A stretch of DNA of 64,000 nucleotides from Flavobacterium nitrogenifigens. GTDB taxonomy: Bacteria > Bacteroidota > Bacteroidia > Flavobacteriales > Flavobacteriaceae. Every line of letters starts with the position of its first letter. Position 1 is the first letter of the stretch. This document shows positions 26,339 through 36,147 of this stretch, piece after piece. Made by a program: the position numbers and the translations under genes. The DNA is taken from positions 62,001-126,000 of the forward strand of contig NZ_QJRI01000169.1 of assembly GCF_003254565.1 (NCBI RefSeq), in the 5' to 3' direction. Below the pieces are notes generated by a model, which worked only from the letters and a program-made list of their open reading frames with translations, ran no database searches and had not been told where the DNA came from.

Positions 26339-28597
26339 ATGCAAAATACCAAACTTCAAGCCTTTACTCCGTTATTTTATTTAGTGTGGTCAGATGATTT
26401 ACTGACACAGAAAGAGTTTACAACTTTAAAAGAGTTTATAAATTCCTTAACTGTTTTATCTCAAGAAGAAAAAGAATATTTACTTTCGAAGGTAGATATT
26501 TCAAATCCGCCTTCGCGAAATGAACTCACACAATGGAAATTAGATATTGAAAAAAGTATTCAGGATAAATCTTCTATAAAATCGATTTTTGATATTGCTA
26601 AAGCGCTTTCAGGCAGTGATTTGGATTTGACGCTAATCGAATCAGATTTCAAAAAACTAGAAAATGATTTGGGAATTTTAGGTGAAGAAGCGCTTCAAAA
26701 CTTTAAAACCAAATCAGGTTCTTTTACTGCAGATTCTCATACGAATGCTAGTTTTGATATTCAGAAAATTACTCAACTTTTAGACGGAAAAGAAGCCGCG
26801 ATAATCAAAAGAGTAAAATCGGTTATCTCTAGACCCGAATTTGCTTATGAAACTTCTACCGATATTAATGTTTTTAGACAAACCGTTTACAAATGGTGCA
26901 AAATTTTAGCCGATGAAAATTTAGGAAGCATGGCTTATCCCAAAGAATACGGGGGAGGAGGGAATGTAGAAGACTATTTTGCGATTATGGAAACGCTGAG
27001 TTACCACGATTTAAGTTTGGTAATTAAATTTGGAGTACAATTTGGATTGTGGGGAATGAGCGTTCAATCTTTAGGAACTGAAAAACATTATGCTAAATAT
27101 TTAAAAGATATTGGTTCGATGAAACTTCCTGGCTGTTTTGCCATGACCGAAACACATCACGGATCGAACGTAAAAGGTCTAGAAACAACAGCAACTTACA
27201 ATCATAACGATCAGACTTTTACTATTCATACGCCAAATAAAAATGCTCAAAAAGAATATATTGGCAACGCAGCTGTTCATGGACAAATGGCGACGGTTTT
27301 TGCTAAATTAATTATTGACGATCATGATTATGGCGTAAATGCTTTTGTGGTTCCGTTACGCGATCCAAACGGAAATGTATTAAACGGAGTAACAATTGGC
27401 GATTGCGGTCATAAAATGGGATTAAATGGCGTAGATAACGGAACAATAAGTTTTGATAATGTGGTGATTCCGAAAGACAATATGCTGGATCGCTTTGCTT
27501 CAGTAAATGATAAAGGCGAATTTGAAAGCCCGATTCCGAGTGATAATAGACGATTTTTTACGATGTTAGGAACTTTGGTTGGAGGAAGAATCGGAATTCC
27601 GCGTTCGGCTTTAGCGGCGGCAAAATCTGGATTGACAATTGCCATTCGCTATAGCGATCAAAGAAGACAATTTGGGCCAGAAGGTGGATCTGAAGTTCCG
27701 ATCTTAAATTACAGAATGCATCAGCGTAGATTGTTACCGCATTTAGCAAAAACTTATGCTGTCCATTTTGCACTTCAATATTTGACGAATAGATTTTTGA
27801 ACAGAACCGAAGCTGAAATGCAAGAAATTGAGGCGTTAGCGGCAGGAATGAAATCATATTCTACTTGGAGCACCAGAGATATTTTGCAGGAATGCCGTGA
27901 AGCGTGTGGAGGTAAAGGATATTTGTCTGAAAACCGAATCGATGCGCTTAAAAATGATACTGAAATCTATACTACTTTTGAGGGCGATAATACGGTTTTG
28001 ATGCAATTGGTAGCTAAAAACCGTTTAGCAGAATTCAGAAAATCGTTTGGAGAAATGGGTTCGTTGGGAATCATTAATTATGTATATGAAAATGCTAAAA
28101 CGGCCATTGCAGAAAAAAATCCAATCGCAACTAGAAGAACTGATGATGAGCATTTATTGGATGGAGAATTTCATCTTCAGGCATTTGTTCACAGAGAAAA
28201 AACAATTTTGGCTTCAGCAGCGAGACGCATCAAGAAATTAATTGACGGCGGACTAGAGCCTTATGATGCATTTAATGTCGTTCAGCACCAAATGATTGAT
28301 GTTGCACAGGCATATTTAGAAAGAATAGTTCTAGAACAATTTCAGCTTGCAATAAAAGCAGTTGAAGATGAACCATCAAAAGCAATTTTGACAAAACTGA
28401 ATCAGTTGTACGCACTTTCAACGATTGAAAAAAATAAAGCTTGGTATTTGGAAGACGGTTATATGGAAGCGGTTAAAACCAAAGCAGTCCGTAAAATTGT
28501 AAATCAGCTTTGCTGGGATATTCGTCCCGATGCTGTGGCTTTAGTAAATGCTTTTGATATTCCAGAAAGCTGTTTAGCAGCGCCAATTGCTGTTTGA
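26339..28597 (+). CDS. Large acyl-CoA dehydrogenase (acyl-CoA-oxidase-like)
   Basis: The 752-residue protein is much longer than the ~380-residue classic enzyme. Residues 1-~140 are a helical N-terminal extension. The FAD-binding core follows with MAYPKEYGGGGNVEDYF, CFAMTETHHGSNVKGLETTA and ITIAIRYSDQRRQFG-like motifs (SGLTIAIRYSDQRRQFG). EACGGKGYLSENRI and TFEGDNTVLMQLV match acyl-CoA oxidase-type C-terminal halves. It probably oxidises an acyl-CoA in fatty-acid degradation. It stands alone, with a terminator shared with the convergent isomerase gene. Confidence 0.9.
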   Translation: MQNTKLQAFTPLFYLVWSDDLLTQKEFTTLKEFINSLTVLSQEEKEYLLSKVDISNPPSRNELTQWKLDIEKSIQDKSSIKSIFDIAKALSGSDLDLTLIESDFKKLENDLGILGEEALQNFKTKSGSFTADSHTNASFDIQKITQLLDGKEAAIIKRVKSVISRPEFAYETSTDINVFRQTVYKWCKILADENLGSMAYPKEYGGGGNVEDYFAIMETLSYHDLSLVIKFGVQFGLWGMSVQSLGTEKHYAKYLKDIGSMKLPGCFAMTETHHGSNVKGLETTATYNHNDQTFTIHTPNKNAQKEYIGNAAVHGQMATVFAKLIIDDHDYGVNAFVVPLRDPNGNVLNGVTIGDCGHKMGLNGVDNGTISFDNVVIPKDNMLDRFASVNDKGEFESPIPSDNRRFFTMLGTLVGGRIGIPRSALAAAKSGLTIAIRYSDQRRQFGPEGGSEVPILNYRMHQRRLLPHLAKTYAVHFALQYLTNRFLNRTEAEMQEIEALAAGMKSYSTWSTRDILQECREACGGKGYLSENRIDALKNDTEIYTTFEGDNTVLMQLVAKNRLAEFRKSFGEMGSLGIINYVYENAKTAIAEKNPIATRRTDDEHLLDGEFHLQAFVHREKTILASAARRIKKLIDGGLEPYDAFNVVQHQMIDVAQAYLERIVLEQFQLAIKAVEDEPSKAILTKLNQLYALSTIEKNKAWYLEDGYMEAVKTKAVRKIVNQLCWDIRPDAVALVNAFDIPESCLAAPIAV

Positions 28598-28627
28598 TTT
28601 TAAACCATTTAAGTAATATAAGTTTAA

Positions 28628-28670
28628 AAAAAAGCTTTGTCAAAGTTTAAAATTTTGACAAAGCTTTTTT
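28628..28670. terminator. Bidirectional terminator
   Basis: A long stem with core AAAGCTTTGTCAAA/TTTGACAAAGCTTT is flanked by A and T runs between two convergent genes. Confidence 0.88.
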
Positions 28671-28718
28671 TATGCCATCAATACTTAAGGTATAAAATTG
28701 ATGATAACATAAAAGCTT

Positions 28719-29063
28719 TTATATCATTGTTTTATTAAAATAGTTTGACTTTTCAAATTCCTGAATATTAATAGAAATCACAGAAACTTCTGGAAGCAGA
28801 GCATTCAATTTTGTAACAATTACTTTTGATAGATTGCTCTTTTGGTCGTCATTTCTACCTTCCATAATGTAGCCGAAAACATGAATAAAATCATTTAGGG
28901 TATTTCCGTTGTTATAATACGTAAAAGGATTAATGCGCACTTTGATTTCAGAACCTGGAAAAAGATTAGTAGATAAAGCGGCATCAAAAACTCCTTGCAT
29001 AATTTCGTCTGCAGCTAGTCGGCGGAGTACATTTTCTGAGCAATCAATTATAAAGTGTGGCAT
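28719..29063 (-). CDS. 5-carboxymethyl-2-hydroxymuconate isomerase-like protein
   Basis: This tautomerase-fold protein of 114 residues begins MPHFIIDCSENV; after Met removal Pro2 would be the catalytic base. The FHVFGYIMEGRNDDQKSNLSK-type segment (VFGYIMEGRNDDQKSNL) matches the HpaF/CHMI family, which isomerises a ring-cleavage product in homoprotocatechuate breakdown. No other gene of that pathway is nearby, so the physiological substrate may differ. Promoter box at 29094-29101. Confidence 0.88.
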   Translation of the reverse strand: MPHFIIDCSENVLRRLAADEIMQGVFDAALSTNLFPGSEIKVRINPFTYYNNGNTLNDFIHVFGYIMEGRNDDQKSNLSKVIVTKLNALLPEVSVISINIQEFEKSNYFNKTMI

Positions 29064-29093
29064 AATTTTTAAGTTTTATCGGGTTTGTTGTAA

Positions 29094-29101
29094 CAAAAAT
29101 A
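29094..29101 (-). promoter_or_regulatory. Promoter -7 box of the isomerase gene
   Basis: The minus strand reads TATTTTTG, 30 nt before the start codon. Confidence 0.5.
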
Positions 29102-29142
29102 TAAAAAAGCTTACTTGTAATATTTTAGAATACACACTTTAT

Positions 29143-29150
29143 TATATTTG
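29143..29150 (+). promoter_or_regulatory. Promoter -7 box of the DUF6377-like gene
   Basis: TATATTTG matches TAnnTTTG. It overlaps the alternative start at 29148 and therefore supports the TTG start at 29175. Confidence 0.6.
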
Positions 29151-29174
29151 TATATCTTATTTTATTTTGTCAGT

Positions 29175-30818
29175 TTGAAAAATCTATTCCTTTCCGTTTT
29201 TATAGTTCTTATCAGCTTTCCTCTTTTTGCATCGGAGAGCACAGATGTTATTTTAAAAGAACTAAACGAAGCAATCAAAAACAAACAGCATTACGTAAAG
29301 ATTAAAGAAGAACGAATTGCGAATTTCAAGAAAATTAAATCTGATAATCTTACCAAAGAGCAGGAGTATAATTACAATAAAACACTGTATTTAGAATATC
29401 AGAAACTAAATTCCGATTCGGCAATTCAATACGTAAAAAAGAATATCAAAATTGCAGAAGAACTTCAGAATAAAGAACTTTTTAATTTAGCCCAACTGCA
29501 ACTCGTAACGCTTTATTCCTCTTCGGGAAAATACCGTGAATCGGAAGCGATTTTGAAAAGCATTAATAAAAAAAATCTAGCGGCTTCGCTACTTCCAAAT
29601 TATTATTTTTCCTATCGTGAGTTTTTTGAACATTACGCCGCAAATAGTTACAGTCCAGAATATAGAAGTCAGATAGGCAAATATCGAGATTCGTTATTGG
29701 GGGTTCTAAATCCGAATACTTTAGATTACCAGATTAACAGGATTCAGCAAGACATTTTCAATAAAAAGTTTGATGGACCAAGAAAACAGTTGTTGACTTT
29801 ACTGGGAAAGACAAAAGAAGATAATCCTCAATATGCAATGATTACTTATCTGCTGGGGAAAATTGCAGAAGCAACACACGATTTAGAATCAAGAAAGAAA
29901 TACTACGCGCTTTCGGCGACTTCGGACATTAAAAATGCCAATAAAGACAATGCTTCATTACAGGAACTGGCTCTGGTTTTTTACGAAATAGGAGATGTCG
30001 ATATGGCTTATAAACTCACACAGTCAGCTATTGAAGACGCTTTGTATTGCAATGTCCAGTTTCGTACGCTTTTGATGTCAGAAGTATATTCGATTATCAA
30101 TACCGTGTATTTAGAGCGTGAAGCGCAAAGAAAAAGCGAATTACAGATTTATTTGCTTTGCATCAGTCTACTTTCTCTGTTTTTGATCGTCGCGGTTATT
30201 TATGTGTATATACAGATGAAAAAGGTTTCGAGAATTCGATCAGAACTTTATGAAACCAGTCAGAAATTAGCGGAATTAAACAAAGATATTACCGAAACGA
30301 ACAGCCAACTGCAGGAAAGTAACCTGCAATTGTCTGAATCTAATTTGGTTAAAGAAGAATATATTGCGCATTTCTTCAATCTTTGTTCGACTTATATCAA
30401 TAAGCTAGAGAATTATCGTATTATTTTAAACAAGAAAGCAACAGCAAAACAATTTGATGAAATTTATAAAATTCTAAAGTCAACTACTTTGGTTGATAAT
30501 GAGTTAGAAGAATTATACAAGAACTTCGATATTATCTTTTTGAACTTATATCCAACATTTGTCAAAGATTTCAATGCCTTATTAATTCCAGAAGAACAGA
30601 TTGTTCTCAAGCAAAATGAATTGCTTAATACTGAGCTTCGAATTTTTGCTTTAATCAGACTCGGAATTACAGACAGTGTTAAAATAGCGGCATTTTTACG
30701 TTATTCTTTAAGCACAATTTACAACTATCGCACAAGAGCTCGAAATAAGGCTGCAGTTTCGCGAAATGATTTCGAAGAAATGGTCATGAAAATCGGTTCG
30801 AAGGCTTTGAAAGTATAA
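29175..30818 (+). CDS. Membrane-anchored TPR/helix-turn-helix regulator, DUF6377-like
   Basis: The 547-residue chain (TTG start at 29175) has a signal or first membrane segment (FLSVFIVLISFPLFA), a helical periplasmic TPR-like region, a transmembrane helix (~320-345, LQIYLLCISLLSLFLIVAVI), a coiled coil with repeated ESNLQLSESNL words, and a C-terminal helix-turn-helix-like region (FALIRLGITDSVKIAAFLRYSL). This plan matches Bacteroidota DUF6377 proteins, which sit near polysaccharide loci as one-component membrane regulators. The GH3 gene follows after 203 bp and is the obvious candidate target. DNA binding is inferred, not shown. Confidence 0.8.
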   Translation: MKNLFLSVFIVLISFPLFASESTDVILKELNEAIKNKQHYVKIKEERIANFKKIKSDNLTKEQEYNYNKTLYLEYQKLNSDSAIQYVKKNIKIAEELQNKELFNLAQLQLVTLYSSSGKYRESEAILKSINKKNLAASLLPNYYFSYREFFEHYAANSYSPEYRSQIGKYRDSLLGVLNPNTLDYQINRIQQDIFNKKFDGPRKQLLTLLGKTKEDNPQYAMITYLLGKIAEATHDLESRKKYYALSATSDIKNANKDNASLQELALVFYEIGDVDMAYKLTQSAIEDALYCNVQFRTLLMSEVYSIINTVYLEREAQRKSELQIYLLCISLLSLFLIVAVIYVYIQMKKVSRIRSELYETSQKLAELNKDITETNSQLQESNLQLSESNLVKEEYIAHFFNLCSTYINKLENYRIILNKKATAKQFDEIYKILKSTTLVDNELEELYKNFDIIFLNLYPTFVKDFNALLIPEEQIVLKQNELLNTELRIFALIRLGITDSVKIAAFLRYSLSTIYNYRTRARNKAAVSRNDFEEMVMKIGSKALKV

Positions 30819-31021
30819 ATATTCGTTTTAAATCTACTACTTTTTTTAGTGTTTTTTAAAATTTAAAAACCTGTAAACCAATATTTTAATTTTTTAATTC
30901 ACTACTTTTTTCTATCTAAAAATGTAACTTGTACGATAACGTTTTAGTTTTACAATATGATAAAAAAGTTTTCTCAAAAAGACTTTCCATATTATAAACT
31001 AATGCTTTAATAATTACTGTT

Positions 31022-33238
31022 ATGTTAAAAAACGTTAAAACAATTGTTGTTTTACTTTTACTAAGTTCTGTAGGAATGAATGCCCAGAACAAAGTTCCAG
31101 TTTATCTAGACGATAAAAAACCGATTGAAGAGCGTGTGGAAGATGCGCTTAAACGAATGACTACCGAAGAGAAAATTGCCATGATTCATGCGCAGTCTAA
31201 ATTTAGTTCTCCAGGTGTTAAACGTCTTGGAATTCCAGAAAACTGGATGACCGATGGACCACACGGAATTCGTGCAGAGGTAAAATGGGACGAATGGGAT
31301 CAGGCTGGATGGACAAATGATTCTTGTATTGCTTTCCCAGCGCTTACTGCACTTTCATCGACATGGAACAAAGAATTGGCTTCTTTATATGGTAAATCTA
31401 TTGGAGAAGAAGCACGTTACCGTAATAAAAACGTATTATTAGGGCCAGGTGTAAACATTTACAGAAGTCCATTAAACGGTCGTAACTTTGAATATATGGG
31501 AGAAGATCCGTTTTTAGCTTCAAAAATGGTTGTTCCTTATATTAAAGGAGTTCAGTCAAATGGAGTTGCTGCCTGCGTTAAGCACTTTGCTTTAAACAAT
31601 CAGGAAACTAAACGTAATTCTGTTGACGTAATTGTTGACGATCGTGCATTGTACGAAATTTATCTTCCTGCTTTTAAAGCGGCAGTTCAAGAAGGTGATG
31701 TTTGGTCAATTATGGGAGCATACAATAAATACAAAGGTCAGCAATGCTGCCATAACGAATACTTGTTAAACGATATTCTTCGCGGAGAATGGGGCTTCAA
31801 AGGAGTTGTAGTTTCTGATTGGGGTGGTGTAAACGATACTAAACAAGCTATACATAATGGATTGGATATGGAATTTGGTTCTTGGACAAATGGTTTGTCT
31901 TGGGGAACAAGCAATGCTTATGACAACTATTATTTAGCAAAACCATACTCTGAAATGATCAGAAAAGGAGAAGTTGGAACTAAAGAATTAGACGAAAAAG
32001 TACGTCGTATTCTACGTTTATCTTTCTTGACAACAATGGATAGAAATCGTCCTTTTGGATCTTTTGGAACAGAAGAACATGCTATTGCAGGACGCAAAAT
32101 TGCTGAAGAAGGAATTGTTTTATTGCAAAACAACAACAATATTCTGCCAATCAATCTTTCTAAAACTAAAAAGATTGCTGTAATTGGAGAAAATGCTATC
32201 AAAATGATGACTGTTGGTGGAGGAAGTTCTTCACTTAAAGCTAGATATGAAATCACTCCATTAGAAGGTTTGAAGAAAAGAATCGGAAATCAAGCTGAAA
32301 TTGTATACGCAAGAGGTTATGTTGGAGATCCGACAAGTAACTATAATGGAGTTATAGCCAAAGTAAGCTTAGAAGATAAACGCTCTCCAGCTGAGTTAAC
32401 TGCAGAAGCTTTAAAAGTGGCTAAAGATGCAGATATTGTTCTGTTCATTGGTGGATTGAACAAAAGCCCAAATCAAGATGATGAAGGACATGATCGTAAT
32501 GAATTGAATTTATCTTATGGTCAGGATAAATTAATCAGTGATTTAGCGAAAGTAAACAAAAACATTGTTTTCGTAAATATTTCTGGAAATGCAATTGCAA
32601 TGCCTTGGATTAAAGAAGTTCCTGGAATTGTTCAGGGATGGTTTTTAGGAACTGAAGCAGGAAATGCTTTAGCAAATGTGTTGGTTGGAGATGTGAATCC
32701 GTCAGGAAAATTATCTTTCACTTTCCCAGTAAAATTATCTGATAACGGAGCTCATGCTTTAGGCGAATTCCCAGGTGGTGATTCAGTAAAATACAATGAG
32801 GGAATTTTTGTAGGTTACCGTTGGGCTGATAAAAACAAAATCAAACCTTTGTTCTCTTTCGGACACGGTTTAAGCTACACGACTTTTGCTTACGGAAAAG
32901 TAACAGCAGATAAAAAACAAATAAACGCTGGAGATAAAATCACATTCTCAGTAAACGTAAAAAACACAGGAAACAGAGAAGGTTCTGAAGTAGTGCAATT
33001 GTACATTGCAGATTTAAAATCTTCATTGCCACGTCCAGTAAAAGAATTAAAAGGTTTTGAGAAAGTAGTTCTTAAAGCTGGAGAAGAAAAAACAGTTACG
33101 TTTACAGTTGATAAATCGGCTTTAAGTTTCTTCGATGATAAAAAACACGACTGGGTTGCTGAACCTGGCGATTTTGAAGCGATAATTGGTGCTTCTTCAA
33201 CCGATATAAAATCTAAAGTGAATTTTTCACTTAAATAA
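31022..33238 (+). CDS. Exported GH3 beta-glucosidase-type glycosidase
   Basis: A signal peptide (1-21, GMNAQ) exports it. The GH3 N-domain contains the substrate-binding KHFALNNQE (Lys187, His188) and the nucleophile Asp266 in GVVVSDWGGV. The GH3 C-domain (~365-600) and a fibronectin-III-like domain (~640-735, ENSGxREGxEVVQLY-type NTGNREGSEVVQLYI) complete the usual three-part plan. Length 738 is typical of BglX-like enzymes, which release glucose or xylose from beta-linked oligosaccharides in the periplasm. Specificity cannot be read. A DUF1349 protein and an acyltransferase follow. Confidence 0.93.
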   Translation: MLKNVKTIVVLLLLSSVGMNAQNKVPVYLDDKKPIEERVEDALKRMTTEEKIAMIHAQSKFSSPGVKRLGIPENWMTDGPHGIRAEVKWDEWDQAGWTNDSCIAFPALTALSSTWNKELASLYGKSIGEEARYRNKNVLLGPGVNIYRSPLNGRNFEYMGEDPFLASKMVVPYIKGVQSNGVAACVKHFALNNQETKRNSVDVIVDDRALYEIYLPAFKAAVQEGDVWSIMGAYNKYKGQQCCHNEYLLNDILRGEWGFKGVVVSDWGGVNDTKQAIHNGLDMEFGSWTNGLSWGTSNAYDNYYLAKPYSEMIRKGEVGTKELDEKVRRILRLSFLTTMDRNRPFGSFGTEEHAIAGRKIAEEGIVLLQNNNNILPINLSKTKKIAVIGENAIKMMTVGGGSSSLKARYEITPLEGLKKRIGNQAEIVYARGYVGDPTSNYNGVIAKVSLEDKRSPAELTAEALKVAKDADIVLFIGGLNKSPNQDDEGHDRNELNLSYGQDKLISDLAKVNKNIVFVNISGNAIAMPWIKEVPGIVQGWFLGTEAGNALANVLVGDVNPSGKLSFTFPVKLSDNGAHALGEFPGGDSVKYNEGIFVGYRWADKNKIKPLFSFGHGLSYTTFAYGKVTADKKQINAGDKITFSVNVKNTGNREGSEVVQLYIADLKSSLPRPVKELKGFEKVVLKAGEEKTVTFTVDKSALSFFDDKKHDWVAEPGDFEAIIGASSTDIKSKVNFSLK

Positions 33239-33269
33239 GTTTTTTATTTCTAAAAATTGGTTGGTTTGT

Positions 33270-33299
33270 AAAGCTGCAAGTGTAAAAATTTGCAGCTTT
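33270..33299 (+). terminator. Terminator after the GH3 gene
   Basis: AAAGCTGCAA and TTGCAGCTTT form a 10-bp stem around an AT loop; the following tail is only moderately T-rich. Confidence 0.7.
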
Positions 33300-33317
33300 G
33301 CTTTTGGTTAAAAATTC

Positions 33318-33375
33318 ACCATTAAGACATTAAGAAACATAAAGAGAAACTTAATTTTCTTAATATCTTAATGGT
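33318..33375. repeat. 20-bp inverted repeat with one mismatch
   Basis: The left arm 33318-33337 and right arm 33356-33375 are built of ATTAAGA words and pair except at one base. The right arm ends 9 bp before the DUF1349 start codon. Confidence 0.7.
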
Positions 33376-33384
33376 TTAAAAAAA

Positions 33385-34038
33385 ATGGATATGAAAAAAA
33401 TGACACTTGCAATATTGACTTTATTTTTTGCGAAGAATATTTCAGCACAAAGTCTAAATAAAATGCAATGGTTTAATGAACCTGAAAAATGGGAAATTAA
33501 AAACAATGCTTTAATTATGAATGTTACTGCCAATAGTGATTATTGGAGAATTTCGCATTATGGTTTTACAGTCGATGATGCGCCTTTTTACTACGCAACT
33601 TACGGTGGCGAATTTGAAGCAAAAGTAAAATTGACTGGAAATTATATCGCTCGTTTTGACCAGATGGGATTAATGATTCGTATCGACGAAAAGAATTATA
33701 TTAAAACAGGAGTAGAATTCGTTGACGGAAAGTTTAATATCAGTACTGTCGTAACACACGATAAAAGTGATTGGAGTGTGACAACTCTAGAAAAAGTGCC
33801 TCCTTTTATCTGGATAAAAGCCATACGACGATTAGATGCTGTTGAAATATTTTATTCTTTTGATGATAAAAATTATATCATGACCAGAAATGCGCCTTTG
33901 CAAGATAACACGCCAGTTATGGTTGGTTTAATGGCTGCTTCTCCAGACGGAAAAGGTTTTGAAGCTAAATTTGAAAACTTCACCGTAAAACACTTGCCAG
34001 ATCAAAGAAGATTAGAATGGCTTAAAAATCACCAATAG
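33385..34038 (+). CDS. Exported DUF1349 concanavalin-like domain protein
   Basis: A signal peptide (MKKMTLAILTLFFAKNISAQS) is followed by one jelly-roll domain of ~195 residues with the family motifs RFDQMGLMIRIDEKNYIKTGVE-like core (QMGLMIRID, KTGVEFVDG) and VGLMAASPDGKGF. DUF1349 domains resemble laminin-G/concanavalin lectins and are thought to bind carbohydrates; no enzymatic residue is known. A second ATG two codons later (33391) is equally plausible. The position after GH3 suggests a helper role in glycan handling. Confidence 0.87.
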   Translation: MDMKKMTLAILTLFFAKNISAQSLNKMQWFNEPEKWEIKNNALIMNVTANSDYWRISHYGFTVDDAPFYYATYGGEFEAKVKLTGNYIARFDQMGLMIRIDEKNYIKTGVEFVDGKFNISTVVTHDKSDWSVTTLEKVPPFIWIKAIRRLDAVEIFYSFDDKNYIMTRNAPLQDNTPVMVGLMAASPDGKGFEAKFENFTVKHLPDQRRLEWLKNHQ

Positions 34039-34115
34039 ATTAAATTTCAATTTTTAAATTCCAAATTCCAAAAACTTAAACTTTAAATCATAACTTAACC
34101 TTAAACCAAACACAA

Positions 34116-35249
34116 ATGAGTTCAATTTCATCTGATATTAAACCAAAAAAACATTACGAAATACTTGATGGTCTGCGCGGCGTTGCCGCCATTTTAGTAG
34201 TTGCGTTTCATATTTTTGAAGCTTTTGCTGGTGGAAATCGTTTTAAACAAATTATAAATCACGGATATCTTGCCGTAGATTTCTTTTTCCTTTTGTCTGG
34301 ATTTGTTGTGGCTTACGCGTACGACGATCGTTGGGGAAAAATGGGACAATGGGAGTTTTACAAACGCCGATTAATCCGTTTACAGCCTATGGTAATCATG
34401 GGGATGATTATTGGTGCTATCTTTTACTATTTCCAAGCCTCAGATATATTGTTTCCAATGATTGGGGGTATGGAAGTTTGGAAAGTTATTCTAACAATGG
34501 TCATCGGATTTACATTGTTGCCAATTCCTCCTTCATTAGAAATTAGAGGTTGGGGAGAAATGCATCCTTTAAACGGCCCGGCATGGTCGCTTTTTTTCGA
34601 ATATATTGCAAACATCTTGTACGCCGTTATCTTCCGTAAATTTTCGAATAAAGTAATGTCAGTTTTTGTGCTGCTATTTGCCGGACTGTTATTTCATTAT
34701 ACTGTTTTTGGGCCAAAAGGTGACGTTATCGGCGGATGGTCATTCAATGTAGAGCAGATGTATGTTGGTTTTACCCGTTTATTATACCCATTTTTTGCTG
34801 GAGTTTTATTATGCCGTTTAGGAAAATTAATCCATGTAAAAAATGCTTTCTGGATTTGCAGTATTTTAATCACTATTGTTTTGGCATTGCCGAGATTTGG
34901 AGATGAAAACAGTCTTTGGATCAATGGTCTGTACGAATCAATCTGTATTATTTTTATTTTCCCAATAATTGTGGCAATTGGAGCAGGAGGAGAGATTAAA
35001 AATGAATTTTCATTAAAAATCTGTAAGCTATTAGGAGATATCTCTTATCCAATTTATATCACACATTATCCTCTAATTTATTGGTTTACAGCGTGGGTTG
35101 TAGACAACAAAGTGACAATGGCAAACGGCTATCTGGAAGGAATCGGAGTTTTAATCGTAAGTATAGTTCTAGCTTTTGTATGTTTAAAATTATACGATGA
35201 GCCAGTTAGAAAATGGCTGATGAAGAAATTTCAAAAAAGGTCTAAATAA
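34116..35249 (+). CDS. Acyltransferase-3 family membrane protein
   Basis: The 377-residue inner-membrane protein has about ten hydrophobic segments and the family signature YEILDGLRGVAAILVVAFHIF with catalytic His32, followed by AVDFFFLLSGFVVAY and RRLIRLQPM. OafA/NodX-type enzymes move O-acetyl or similar groups onto exported sugars. The NGPAWSLFFEYIANILY segment is conserved in bacterial members. It follows the DUF1349 gene by 77 bp and could be co-transcribed. The acceptor is unknown. Confidence 0.92.
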   Translation: MSSISSDIKPKKHYEILDGLRGVAAILVVAFHIFEAFAGGNRFKQIINHGYLAVDFFFLLSGFVVAYAYDDRWGKMGQWEFYKRRLIRLQPMVIMGMIIGAIFYYFQASDILFPMIGGMEVWKVILTMVIGFTLLPIPPSLEIRGWGEMHPLNGPAWSLFFEYIANILYAVIFRKFSNKVMSVFVLLFAGLLFHYTVFGPKGDVIGGWSFNVEQMYVGFTRLLYPFFAGVLLCRLGKLIHVKNAFWICSILITIVLALPRFGDENSLWINGLYESICIIFIFPIIVAIGAGGEIKNEFSLKICKLLGDISYPIYITHYPLIYWFTAWVVDNKVTMANGYLEGIGVLIVSIVLAFVCLKLYDEPVRKWLMKKFQKRSK

Positions 35250-35313
35250 GGAGCAAAGTAACAAAGTGACAAAGGTGCAAAGTTTTTATGCTTTGTCCCT
35301 TTATGCCTCTGCA

Positions 35314-35374
35314 ACTCTGAACCTAAAAAAATGAATTTCTAAATTTTGTTAGTTATAGATATTCAAAAAGGGAT
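35314..35374. repeat. Upstream copy of a ~61-bp direct duplication
   Basis: The stretch beginning ACTCTGAACCTAAAA and ending CAAAAAGGGAT recurs at 36148-36213 with only the length of the A run changed. The two copies flank the palindromic array at 35444-36045. Confidence 0.85.
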
Positions 35375-35396
35375 AAACTTGATAGTTTATCCCTTT
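35367..35396 (+). terminator. Terminator after the acyltransferase gene
   Basis: AAAGGGATAAACT/AGTTTATCCCTTT forms a 13-bp stem with a TGAT loop, followed by a T-rich run to 35405. Confidence 0.85.
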
Positions 35397-35443
35397 CCTT
35401 TTTTTAGATTGTTTTCACTGAAAACTTAATTTCAAACTGCTAT

Positions 35444-36045
35444 CATTCCGTAGGAATGTTTCATCGGTAGAAAAAGAATAATGATTAAAAATTTTACGTT
35501 CCGTAGGAACGTTTGAATTAGACATTGTTTTTAACGGTTTGAAATATCAAACGTTCCTATGGAACGTAAAAACGGCATAAAAATATTATTTTTCTACCGA
35601 TGAAATGTTCCTACGGAACAAGCAATTTATGTCGAAAGAATAATTTTTCATTAGGTAATCATTCCGTAGGAATGTTTGGTCGGTAGAACAATGCCCATAT
35701 ATGATTACGTTCCGTAGGAACGTTTGAATTAGACATTGTATTTGACGGTATGAAATGTCAAACGTTCCTACGGAGCGTAAAAACGGCATAAAAATATTAT
35801 TTTTCTACCGATGAAATGTTCCTACGGAACAAGCAATTTATGTCGAAAAAATAATTTTTCATTAGGTAATCATTCCGTAGGAATGTTTGGTCGGTGGAAC
35901 AATGCCCGTATATGATTACGTTCCGTAGGAACGTTTGAATTAGGCATTGTATTTGACGGTATGAAATGTCAAACGTTCCTACGGAACGTAAAAAATGGGA
36001 TGGAATTATTATTTTCCACCGACGAAATGTTCCTACGGAACAAAA
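35444..36045. repeat. Three tandem ~213-bp units full of GTTCCGTAGGAAC palindromes
   Basis: This fills most of the 1.07-kb gene-free gap between the acyltransferase and ene-reductase genes. Units start at 35444, 35660 and 35871 (offsets 216 and 211). Each contains the palindromes ATTCCGTAGGAAT and GTTCCGTAGGAAC, their inverted copies GTTCCTACGGAAC, and a CGGTAGAA/TTCTACCG inverted pair, so a unit folds into nested hairpins. Units 2 and 3 are nearly identical; unit 1 is more diverged, suggesting recent amplification. No protein-coding frame of substance is present. Confidence 0.88.
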
Positions 36046-36060
36046 ATATAAAGAAAATGC

Positions 36061-36093
36061 GGCTGTCTCGAAATCGAAACAGCCACTTTTTTT
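36061..36093. terminator. Terminator-like hairpin after the array
   Basis: GGCTGTCTCG and CGAAACAGCC pair around AAAT and are followed by a T7 run. Confidence 0.75.
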
Positions 36094-36147
36094 CGGATAG
36101 AAATAAAGACAATCAAAGGAAAAACTCTGTCCCTTTGTAGCTCTGGA

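Noticed and set aside
35586-35789. Minus-strand 67-codon frame
   Set aside because: It lies wholly in the palindromic array and its translation simply reflects the repeats.
35444-36045. CRISPR-like array
   Set aside because: Only three units of ~213 bp without unique spacers, and the units are themselves palindromic; no cas gene is near.
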